Assembly: GCA_036556145.1 (NCBI GenBank)
Contig: DATBKB010000030.1
Coordinates: 1-22,738 of the forward strand
Length of the DNA stretch: 22,738 bases
Source: JACDAV01 sp036556145
GTDB lineage: Bacteria > Chloroflexota > Limnocylindria > Limnocylindrales > CSP1-4
Reading direction: 5' to 3'
Position numbers and translations under genes: made by a program. Positions 1-6,360 of this stretch are shown here, one piece after another; position 1 is the first letter of the stretch; every line of letters starts with the position of its first letter. A model generated the notes under the pieces. The model was given only the letters and a program-made list of their open reading frames with translations. It was not told the DNA's origin and did not search any database.

Positions 1-1373
1 GCGAGGTGCTCGTCGGTGTCGCGAGCCTCGGCGACCCATCGGCGGTCGGTCGTCTCGAACACCGCGTCGAGTCGATTCGATGACGTCTCGTCCGGGCCGA
101 AGAGGCGGAACGTCGTGGGGTTGCGGCGGATGACGTCGCGCACGAACTCGCCGAGCACCCGGGTCGCCTCGCTCCGCGACGTCGCCGGCGTCTTGACCTC
201 GACCGCGTAGTCCCGGAAGTCGGGCAGACGCAGGTTCTTCAGGAGCAGGCCGCCGTTCGCGTGGGGGTTCGCGCTCATCCGGCGGTTGCCCTCCGGCGCG
301 AGCGCGACGACCTCGGGCCGCGGCTCGCCTGCCGGGCCGAAGAGCTCCTCGGGGCGGTACGAGCGCAGCCACGTCTCGAGCAAGGCGAGGTGCGACGCGT
401 TGCCGCGGACGTCGGCCATCGGCACCTGGTGCGAGCGCCACGTGCCCTCGGTCGGCTTGCCGTCGACCTCCTTCGGCCCGGTCCAGCCCTTCGGCGTGCG
501 GAGGATGATCATCGGCCAGCGCGGACGCTCGACCTCTCGACCGTCGCGCCTGCCCCCCGCGGACTTGATCTCCGTCACGCGGTCCATCACCCGATCGAAC
601 GTCGCCGCGAGCGATTGGTGGACGGCCTCCGGCTCGGAGCCCTCGACGATCAGGGGCTCGTAGCCGTAGCCCTCGAAGAGCGCGAGCAGCTCGCCGTCCG
701 GGATCCGGTCGAGGACGGTCGGGTTGGCGATCTTGTATCCGTTGAGGTGGAGGATCGGGACGACCGTGCCGTCCGTTCGCGGGTTGAGGAACTTGTTCGA
801 GTGCCAGCTCGCCGCGAGCGGCCCGGTCTCGGCCTCGCCGTCGCCGACGACGCAGAACACGACGAGATCCGGATTGTCGAATGCCGCGCCGTACGCGTGG
901 ACGAGCGCATATCCGAGCTCGCCGCCCTCGTGGATCGATCCGGGCGTCTCCGGCGTGACGTGGCTGCCGACGCCGCCGGGGAACGAGAACTGGCGGAACA
1001 GCCGGCGCATGCCGTCTTCGTCGCGGCTGAGGTCCGGGTCGACCTCACCGGACGTTCCCTCGAGCCACGCGTTGGCGACGGCCGCCGGCCCGCCGTGGCC
1101 GGGCCCGACGATCCAGATCGCGTCGATGTCGCGCTCGCGGATCAGCCGATTGACGTGGGCATAGACGAGGTTGAGGCCGGGCGTCGTGCCCCAGTGACCG
1201 AGGAGGCGCGGCTTGATGTGCTCCGGGCTGAGCTTCTCGCGCAGGAGCGGGTTGTCGAGCAGGTAGATCTGGCCGACCGAGAGGTAGTTCGCCGCGCGCC
1301 ACCAGCGGTCGATCGCCTCGAGCGTCGCGGTCGGGTGAGCCGACCTGCGGCTCGTCCTGATCGTCGTCGACAT
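1..1373 (-). CDS. xfp: Phosphoketolase (D-xylulose 5-phosphate/D-fructose 6-phosphate), C-terminus cut by window edge
   Basis: This thiamine-diphosphate enzyme cleaves xylulose 5-phosphate or fructose 6-phosphate with phosphate to give acetyl-phosphate plus glyceraldehyde 3-phosphate or erythrose 4-phosphate. About 457 residues are visible; the family is usually about 800, so roughly the last 40% lies beyond base 1. Seen in the translation: HWGTTPGLN (residues 60-68), GPGHGGPA (90-97), SHVTPETPGSIHEGGELGY (137-155) and the ThDP/Mg motif GDGEAETGP (177-185) with N211. H60, H93, H138 and H148 match the conserved active-site histidines. The ATG at 1373 is chosen because GGAGG (complement of 1379-1383) sits 5 bases upstream. 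It lies 52 bases downstream of the P-type ATPase on the same strand, so it is probably the last visible gene of that operon. Acetate kinase, the usual partner, is not in the window. Confidence 0.96.
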   Translation of the reverse strand, partial: MSTTIRTSRRSAHPTATLEAIDRWWRAANYLSVGQIYLLDNPLLREKLSPEHIKPRLLGHWGTTPGLNLVYAHVNRLIRERDIDAIWIVGPGHGGPAAVANAWLEGTSGEVDPDLSRDEDGMRRLFRQFSFPGGVGSHVTPETPGSIHEGGELGYALVHAYGAAFDNPDLVVFCVVGDGEAETGPLAASWHSNKFLNPRTDGTVVPILHLNGYKIANPTVLDRIPDGELLALFEGYGYEPLIVEGSEPEAVHQSLAATFDRVMDRVTEIKSAGGRRDGREVERPRWPMIILRTPKGWTGPKEVDGKPTEGTWRSHQVPMADVRGNASHLALLETWLRSYRPEELFGPAGEPRPEVVALAPEGNRRMSANPHANGGLLLKNLRLPDFRDYAVEVKTPATSRSEATRVLGEFVRDVIRRNPTTFRLFGPDETSSNRLDAVFETTDRRWVAEARDTDEHL

Positions 1374-1425
1374 GCCATCCTCCCGGATGAACCGGAAGCC
1401 TACGCCGGATCTCCGGCCGAGGCTC

Positions 1426-3933
1426 TCAGGCCACCCATGTCGTGTGCCGCGCGCGCCGGACGATCTCGGCGACGATGGCCGGCGCGACGGCGATGGCGAC
1501 GATCGCCGTCATCTCGGTGGCCGACAGCGTCGTCGCCCGGAACGCCTCGGCCAGCGGCGGCACGTACGGGATCGCGAGCTGGATCGCGACGACGGCGAGG
1601 CAGGTCAGGGCAAGGAACCGGTTCGGGCCGAGGCTCGTGATCGGTGCGGTGAGGCTGCGGTTCGCGTATGCCCGCATGACCTGGCCGAGGACGAGGACGT
1701 TGAACGCCAGCCAGCGCGCGTGGTCCTCGCCGCCGTCGCGCAGCAGCACGAGCACGAGGGCCGCAACGGCCGTCACGCCGCCGGCGAGAGCGACCCTCGC
1801 GAGCAGCGGCCGGGTCAGGAGCGGGACGTGGCGCGGGCGCGGACGGCGGAGCATCGCGTCGGGCTCGATCGGTTCACGTTCGAACGCCACCGAGGCCGAG
1901 AGGTCGATGAACAGCTCGAGCCAGAGAATCTGGATGGGCAGCAGCGGCTGGCCGAACCCGACGAGCGTCGCGATGAGGATGTAGCCGAGCAGCGCGACGT
2001 GCGTCGACGTCAGGAACACGAGGCCCTTCTGAACGTTCGCGACGATCCGCCGCCCCTCGCGCAGGCCGTCCATGAGCGTCGCGAACGAGTCGTCGCCGAG
2101 GACGAGGTCGGCCGCTTCGCGGGCGACGGCGCTGCCGCTGCCCATCGCGACCCCGACGTCGGCGCGCTGGAGCGCCGGTGCGTCGTTCACGCCGTCGCCG
2201 GTGACCGCCACCGTCCGGTCGGATGTCCGCGCCGCCTCGACCAGGCGCAGCTTCTGCTCCGGCGTCACGCGAGCGACGACCGACAGCTCCGCCAGCGCCG
2301 AGCGGACCTCGCCGTCGGACATCGTCGCCAGCTCCGGCCCGGTCACGACCCGGCCAAGGGACAGCCCCGCGGCTCGCGCGATCGTCGCCGCGGTCGTTGG
2401 ATGGTCGCCCGTCACGACGATCGTCTGGATGCCCGCCTCGGTCGCCGTTCGCAGCGCCTCGGCAACGCCGGGGCGAAGCGTGTCGGTGAACGCGAAGACG
2501 GCCCGTGGCTGCCAGGGCGCGCCGTCGCGCCGTCCGGCGAGCAGCAGCAGCCGGCGCCCCGCCCCGGCCGAGGCGTCGACGAGCTCCCGCCACGGCTGCG
2601 TCGCCGCTCCCGAGCCGGCCAGCTCGAGCACCGCTTCAGGCGCACCGAGCGCGAGCTCCTCGGTCGCGCCGTCGCGTCGGGCGACGGTCGATGCGTACGG
2701 GCGCAGATCGTCGGGCGGTCGCGAGGAGACGAGCTCGACGCGGTCGAGCCGCGGCGGACCCTCCTCGCCGAACGCCAGGGCGATGGCCCGGGTGAACGAG
2801 CCGCGCGGCACCGCGGTATCGGTGACCCAGGCATCGTCCTCGGCGCGGTAGGCCGTGGCGACGAGCGCGCGACGGGCGGCCGGGTCGACGATCTCGCCGC
2901 CGGGCGTGAGAACCGCGGCGAGGGCGAGCCGGTTCTCGGTGAGGGTCCCGGTCTTGTCGGTCACGATGAGGTCGATCGCGCCGAGCGTCTCCTGCGCGCT
3001 CAGTCGCCGGACGAGGACGCCCTTCTTCAGGAGCCGGTACGCGCCGAGGCCGAGGATGACGGCGAGGAGGACCGGCGGCTCCTCGGGGATCGCGGCGATC
3101 GCGGCCGCGACGCCGGCCAGCACGGCCTCGCCGGGCGTGGCGCCACGGAGGAAGCCGAGGCCCATCGTGATCGCGATGAGGCCGATCGCGACGACGAGCA
3201 GGATCCGGACGAGGCGGTCGAGCTCGCGTTGCAGGGGCGAGCGTCCTCGCTCGAGCTCGCCGAGCGTGCCGGCGATCCGGCCCAGCTCGGTCGCGGCGCC
3301 CGTCGCCACGACGACGCCCTCGCCGCGTCCCAGCACCACGGCCGTGCCGGCGAACGCGATCGAGTGGCGATCCGTGACGCTCGCTTCGGCCGGGTCTGGC
3401 TCGACCCGCCCCGGCTCCGGGAGAGACTCACCGGTCAGGACGCTGCGGTCGAGCGACAGCGCTTCGCAGCGGATCAGCCGCAGGTCCGCGGGCACGACGT
3501 CGCCGACCCGCAGCAGGACGATGTCGCCGGGCACGAGATCCCGGGCGAGCCGCTCGACCACCGCGCCATCGCGCCGGACGTGGGCGCGCGGTGCGGCCGC
3601 CTTGCGCAGCTCCTCGAGCGCGCGCTCGCCGCGGAACGTCGTGACGACGTCCGCGCCGACGATCGGGATGAGCCCGAGCAGGACGAGCAAGCCGTCGCGG
3701 ACCTCGCCGAGGGCGACCGCGAGACCGCCCGCCACCGCGAGGAGGATGACGAACGGCTCCGTCGCCGCGTCGACGAAAGCGGCGAGGAGTGAGACCGGAC
3801 GAGGGCGCTGCAGCTCGTTCGGTCCGCCATCCGCGAGGCGACGCGCCGCGTCGGCCGCGGTCAGGCCGGCGGACGCGTCGACGCCGAGTCGATCGAGGAC
3901 GGCCGCCGCCGGGACCGCGTGCGCATCGACCAT
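1426..3933 (-). CDS. Cation-translocating P-type ATPase (P2-like)
   Basis: An 835-residue integral membrane pump. Seen: cation-ATPase N-terminal region, actuator-domain TGES loop, the phosphorylation motif DKTGTLTENR with D326, the hinge motif GDGVNDAP near residues 574-581, and about ten hydrophobic segments. The fourth membrane segment carries PEEPP (283-287) where classical Ca2+ pumps have PEGLP. The C-terminal ELFIDLSASVAFEREP region likewise differs from the Ca2+-pump NLVTDG consensus and resembles the PEE-type subfamily, whose substrate is poorly defined. No heavy-metal-binding CxxC is present, so a Cu/Cd exporter is unlikely. The open frame extends upstream to 4578 but that part overlaps the acetyltransferase gene; the ATG at 3933 (MVDAHAVP), 38 bases after that gene ends, gives a normal N-terminus. 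The substrate (Ca2+, Mn2+, Mg2+ or H+) cannot be assigned. In M. tuberculosis a P-type ATPase, ctpF, belongs to the DosR regulon, which fits this context. Confidence 0.93.
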   Translation of the reverse strand: MVDAHAVPAAAVLDRLGVDASAGLTAADAARRLADGGPNELQRPRPVSLLAAFVDAATEPFVILLAVAGGLAVALGEVRDGLLVLLGLIPIVGADVVTTFRGERALEELRKAAAPRAHVRRDGAVVERLARDLVPGDIVLLRVGDVVPADLRLIRCEALSLDRSVLTGESLPEPGRVEPDPAEASVTDRHSIAFAGTAVVLGRGEGVVVATGAATELGRIAGTLGELERGRSPLQRELDRLVRILLVVAIGLIAITMGLGFLRGATPGEAVLAGVAAAIAAIPEEPPVLLAVILGLGAYRLLKKGVLVRRLSAQETLGAIDLIVTDKTGTLTENRLALAAVLTPGGEIVDPAARRALVATAYRAEDDAWVTDTAVPRGSFTRAIALAFGEEGPPRLDRVELVSSRPPDDLRPYASTVARRDGATEELALGAPEAVLELAGSGAATQPWRELVDASAGAGRRLLLLAGRRDGAPWQPRAVFAFTDTLRPGVAEALRTATEAGIQTIVVTGDHPTTAATIARAAGLSLGRVVTGPELATMSDGEVRSALAELSVVARVTPEQKLRLVEAARTSDRTVAVTGDGVNDAPALQRADVGVAMGSGSAVAREAADLVLGDDSFATLMDGLREGRRIVANVQKGLVFLTSTHVALLGYILIATLVGFGQPLLPIQILWLELFIDLSASVAFEREPIEPDAMLRRPRPRHVPLLTRPLLARVALAGGVTAVAALVLVLLRDGGEDHARWLAFNVLVLGQVMRAYANRSLTAPITSLGPNRFLALTCLAVVAIQLAIPYVPPLAEAFRATTLSATEMTAIVAIAVAPAIVAEIVRRARHTTWVA

Positions 3934-3971
3934 GGGACCGGTTTCGCCGCCGGGCTTCGAGATCGGACCGG

Positions 3972-4544
3972 CTATGCGGCGGCGCTCCGGCCGTCGAGGT
4001 GGATCGTCATCGCGACGCGCCCGCCGCCGAGCGTCCGGAACGTTGCCGCGAGACCCAGGCCGTCGATGAGACCATGCAGCGGAGGGTTGGGCTCGATCAT
4101 CGTCGCGCTGAGCGTACCGATTCGCTCCGCCGCGGCCCAGTCGAGGCCGGCGGCGAGGAGCCGGTGGCCGATGCCGGCGTGGCGGAAGCCGTCGGCGACG
4201 ACGATGCCGAGCTCGACCGCACCAGGCCCGGCCGCCCGCATCGCGAGGTGACCGACGATCGGCTCGTCGCCGGCTGCCTGCAGCAGCTCCGCGACGAAGC
4301 CCTCCGCGTGGCGATGATCGGGCCGGCACGACGCCTCGATGGCCTGGCGGGTCGGCGGCGTTTCGCGGCCGCCGAGGGCGGCCATCAGGCTCGGCCTCGA
4401 CAGGTGCTCGTAGAAGCGGCCGAGGGCGCCGGCATCGGTTTCGCGGATGCGGCGAATGCGGACGACCGGCACCGGGGCGTGCCACGGGACGAGCGACGGC
4501 GACGCGCCCGCCGGGCCGGCCGTCTGGAGCGGCAGGTCGATCAC
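3972..4544 (-). CDS. GNAT-family N-acetyltransferase
   Basis: A 190-residue protein with one GNAT fold. After a proline/alanine-rich N-terminus, VVRIRRIRETDAGAL (28-42) is the typical first strand and helix. ELGIVVADGFRHAGIG (111-126) is motif A, with the acetyl-CoA pyrophosphate loop RHAGIG (R121, G124, G126). The start is GTG at 4544; its GTGA overlaps the TGA stop of the upstream hemerythrin-like gene, which indicates translational coupling. The ATPase follows 38 bases later. The acceptor substrate is not predictable. Acetyltransferases of this type next to stress pumps and phosphoketolase may modify protein lysines when acetyl-CoA or acetyl-phosphate is high, but that is speculation. Family assignment is confident, function is not. 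Confidence 0.85.
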   Translation of the reverse strand: MIDLPLQTAGPAGASPSLVPWHAPVPVVRIRRIRETDAGALGRFYEHLSRPSLMAALGGRETPPTRQAIEASCRPDHRHAEGFVAELLQAAGDEPIVGHLAMRAAGPGAVELGIVVADGFRHAGIGHRLLAAGLDWAAAERIGTLSATMIEPNPPLHGLIDGLGLAATFRTLGGGRVAMTIHLDGRSAAA

Positions 4545-5077
4545 GGCCGGACGGCCGGAAGTCGCTCGCCCTCCTCACGCCGGGTCGTCAGCGCCGTGCA
4601 ACCGGCCCGGGCAAGGTGCCGCTGACGACTCGGGGCCTGGAGCGAGGCGATCAACCGGTCCTCGCGCTCGACGTGGGTCATCACGAGGCCGTGGAGCTCA
4701 AGCAGGAGCGCTTCGAGCTCGACGCCGGTCTCGCGAGTGGCCTCGGGGCCGGCGATCGGGATCAGCTCGCACAGCCGCGTCGCGAGGTCGCCGACCCGCT
4801 TCCGCTCGGCCGCGTCGGCCTCGGCCATCGAGGGCGTGGCGAGCATGCGCACGACCTCGGGATGGAAGACCGATCCCTCCCACGCGAGGTGCGGCTCGAG
4901 CTCGCGCCGCAGCCAGCCAATGACTGGATCGAGCACGTGGGCGACGTCGCGGCGTACCGGACCGCCGACCGCCTCGGCAAGCCGCGGCAGGCGATCGACA
5001 CGGTGCCGCAGCTCGAGGTGCTCATGGATGAGATAGCCGAGCTCGGGCTCGAGCGGCCACATCGCCTCGGTCGTCAT
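4541..5077 (-). CDS. Hemerythrin-like (HHE cation-binding) protein
   Basis: A 178-residue, mostly helical soluble protein. Candidate di-iron ligands are spaced as in the HHE family: H18/H20 and H25 in helix 1 (LIHEHLELRHRVD), H63 with E67 and H72 (HLAWEGSVFHPE), and H129 with H135 (LHGLVMTHVERED). Family members bind O2, NO or iron, or act as oxygen or redox sensors. The frame runs open to 5185, but the ATG at 5077 is preferred because GGAGGG (complement of 5084-5089) lies 6 bases upstream. It is the first gene of the leftward operon that continues into the acetyltransferase (4-base overlap), ATPase and phosphoketolase. The C-terminal 30 residues are basic and outside the fold. It could equally be a DUF of the same fold; a metal-site role is inferred from residue spacing only. 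Confidence 0.82.
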   Translation of the reverse strand: MTTEAMWPLEPELGYLIHEHLELRHRVDRLPRLAEAVGGPVRRDVAHVLDPVIGWLRRELEPHLAWEGSVFHPEVVRMLATPSMAEADAAERKRVGDLATRLCELIPIAGPEATRETGVELEALLLELHGLVMTHVEREDRLIASLQAPSRQRHLARAGCTALTTRREEGERLPAVRP

Positions 5078-5265
5078 GGCCGACCCTCCAGTCCGTTCGT
5101 TGCGAGACGACCCTGCTCGAAGGATCGCCGCCGGGCACGCCGTGGGGGAGTGCCGGATCGCCCGCTGGGGGAGGCCGCTCGGCACCGCCGCGCCATCCGC
5201 CTGCCGATCGAGCCGGGACCTTCGGCACTGGTCGCGTCGGGGCTCCCGATCCGACCCTTTCCTCG
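5078..5265. promoter_or_regulatory. Divergent intergenic region between the hemerythrin and 236-aa protein genes
   Basis: 188 bases separating two divergently transcribed units, so it should hold two promoters. No convincing -35/-10 pair stands out on either strand. It contains a 14-bp box at 5215-5228, a weaker lookalike at 5172-5185 (AGGCC-N4-GGCAC), and a short inverted repeat TCGGG/CCCGA around 5238-5251. Confidence 0.5.
5215..5228 (+). promoter_or_regulatory. Candidate DosR-like operator box (site 1)
   Basis: GGGACCTTCGGCAC, imperfectly palindromic with two 5-base halves around a 4-base centre. This is the geometry of the mycobacterial DosR box (GGGAC-N4-GTCCC). It is identical at 12 of 14 positions to the box at 19401-19414, and both end exactly 37 bases before a start codon (5266 here, 19363 there). 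Binding by the regulator at 20693-21376 is inferred. In DNA this GC-rich, chance palindromes are a real risk. Confidence 0.35.
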
Positions 5266-5976
5266 ATGAGTGTCATCGAGGCGTCGCCCGTCTATGTCGT
5301 CACGCCGCGCGCCGCGGCGCGGGTCCTCGCCGACTGGGGCTTCCTCGCCCGCCCGAACCTGCCCGAGCGTGCCGGGCCGGCGTTCCTGCTCGTCGCCGTC
5401 CGCGATCGCCCCACCCTCCGGCACTACGATCCCGAGTCAATCGAGTTCTGGACGAGCGTCGATGGCCGCGGCACGCCCCGGCTCATCGACCGCTTCACCC
5501 GGCTGCCAATGGACGAGCCGTTCGCGTGGGGTGAGATCGTCCTCACGGATCGGCTGCGGGTGCGGAACGAATACCTCGCGTTCGGTGGACGGCTGCGCGC
5601 GGAGCGAGTCGACGACGCGGCGGTCGCGGTGTTCGAGTCGACAGCCCCGATCCTCGCCCGGGGCGGGCATAGCCAGCGCTGGGACTCGGGCGCCGAGCAG
5701 GTCGCCGCCTTCTTCGGTCGGCTGCTCCTGGCGGTCGACGTCGTGCCGACGTTCGAGGCTCGGCTTGCCGCGGCACCCGCCGACACGATCTACGCCGCCT
5801 TCCTGCGCGATGCACAGCGGCGCTATGCGGCCAGCGACGAGCTCAGGCGGGCCGACCCGGAGCTGTCCGCGCTGTTCCGCACCGAGGCCCGCCGGATCGC
5901 CCGCGAGCGGCCACTGGCGTGGGCCGCCGGGGACGCCCTGCTCGAGGGCGCTCGACAGGACCTGCGGCCGGTCTGA
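5266..5976 (+). CDS. Unrecognised conserved-looking protein, 236 aa
   Basis: I do not recognise a family. The translation is a balanced soluble protein with no signal peptide, membrane segment or cysteine cluster. The N-terminal half is strand-like and rich in aromatic residues (YDPESIEFW near 54-62, PFAWGEIVLTDRLRVRNEY near 85-103). The C-terminal half is helical and arginine/alanine-rich. Codon use (strong G/C at third positions) matches its neighbours, while opposite-strand frames give arginine-rich nonsense, so I take this frame as coding. The ATG at 5266 has no clear ribosome-binding site. It stands first in the rightward cluster, 77 bases before the hydrogenase operon, and has a candidate operator 37 bases upstream. 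That suggests co-regulation with the hydrogen metabolism genes, but no function can be assigned. Confidence 0.75.
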   Translation: MSVIEASPVYVVTPRAAARVLADWGFLARPNLPERAGPAFLLVAVRDRPTLRHYDPESIEFWTSVDGRGTPRLIDRFTRLPMDEPFAWGEIVLTDRLRVRNEYLAFGGRLRAERVDDAAVAVFESTAPILARGGHSQRWDSGAEQVAAFFGRLLLAVDVVPTFEARLAAAPADTIYAAFLRDAQRRYAASDELRRADPELSALFRTEARRIARERPLAWAAGDALLEGARQDLRPV

Positions 5977-5978
5977 AC

Positions 5979-6028
5979 GGTCCGAATGGCACACCAGCCC
6001 ATCCCGGTGGAGGCCGGACCATCGGCAT
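5979..6028 (+). promoter_or_regulatory. Two degenerate DosR-like half-site pairs ahead of the hydrogenase operon
   Basis: GGTCC-GAAT-GGCAC at 5979-5992 and CGGAC-CATC-GGCAT at 6015-6028 have the same 5-N4-5 spacing as the stronger boxes at 5215 and 19401, with more mismatches. They fall in the 77-base gap between the 236-aa gene and the operon start, centre to centre 36 bases apart. This is weak evidence on its own. Confidence 0.2.
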
Positions 6029-6043
6029 GGACGCTGCGACTTC

Positions 6044-6048
6044 GGAGG
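6044..6048 (+). promoter_or_regulatory. Ribosome-binding site that decides the start at 6054
   Basis: GGAGG followed by a 5-base spacer before the ATG at 6054. The alternative in-frame ATG at 6027 and the longer frame back to 5919 have no comparable site, so 6054 is taken as the start of the small protein gene. Confidence 0.65.
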
Positions 6049-6053
6049 TGCGC

Positions 6054-6356
6054 ATGCTGCTGATCACGGAGGCCCCGCTCAAGCTCCGGGTGCGCTCGGA
6101 ATACGCCCGCTGTCGCCTCACCGAGGCCGCATACGACGCGGCGCTCGACGCCCTCCATCCGGCCCTCCACGAGGTCACCAGCGCCGACGAGCGTTCCTGG
6201 CTGCGCGAAGCGCTGGCCGGGCCGCTGGCGCTGGCCGTCGAGGCCGCCCTCGACGTGCTCGTGACCGAGCTCGGACACATGGTCGACGACGCGCCGCCGG
6301 CGCTCCGCCGCAAGATCGAGCAGACGCCGCGCTGGCGGACTCCCGGCTGGGAGTGA
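6054..6356 (+). CDS. Small unknown protein, 100 aa, first gene of the hydrogenase operon
   Basis: Not recognised. A short, mainly helical, acidic, leucine/alanine-rich protein without cysteines or membrane segments. It begins MLLITEAPLKLRVRSEY and ends in a tryptophan-containing tail (TPRWRTPGWE). The start at 6054 rests on a good GGAGG site; longer versions from 6027 or 5919 are possible. Its TGA is only 4 bases before the ATG of the hydrogenase beta-gamma gene, so it is almost certainly cotranslated with it. Group 3b hydrogenase operons often carry an accessory gene upstream (for example a cyclic-nucleotide-binding protein), but this is too small and lacks that fold. It may be a structural or assembly accessory of the hydrogenase, by position only. 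Confidence 0.7.
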   Translation: MLLITEAPLKLRVRSEYARCRLTEAAYDAALDALHPALHEVTSADERSWLREALAGPLALAVEAALDVLVTELGHMVDDAPPALRRKIEQTPRWRTPGWE

Positions 6357-6360
6357 GCCG

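Noticed and set aside
1372..3792. Plus-strand open frame of 806 codons opposite the P-type ATPase
   Set aside because: Arg/Asp/Gln-rich shadow; the opposite strand contains all P-type ATPase motifs.
3934..4578. N-terminal extension of the ATPase frame
   Set aside because: It overlaps the acetyltransferase gene and is arginine/proline-rich; MVDAHAVP at 3933 gives the normal N-terminus.
5172..5185. AGGCC-GCTC-GGCAC as a further operator
   Set aside because: It lacks the GGG half-site start; such partial palindromes are expected often at this base composition.
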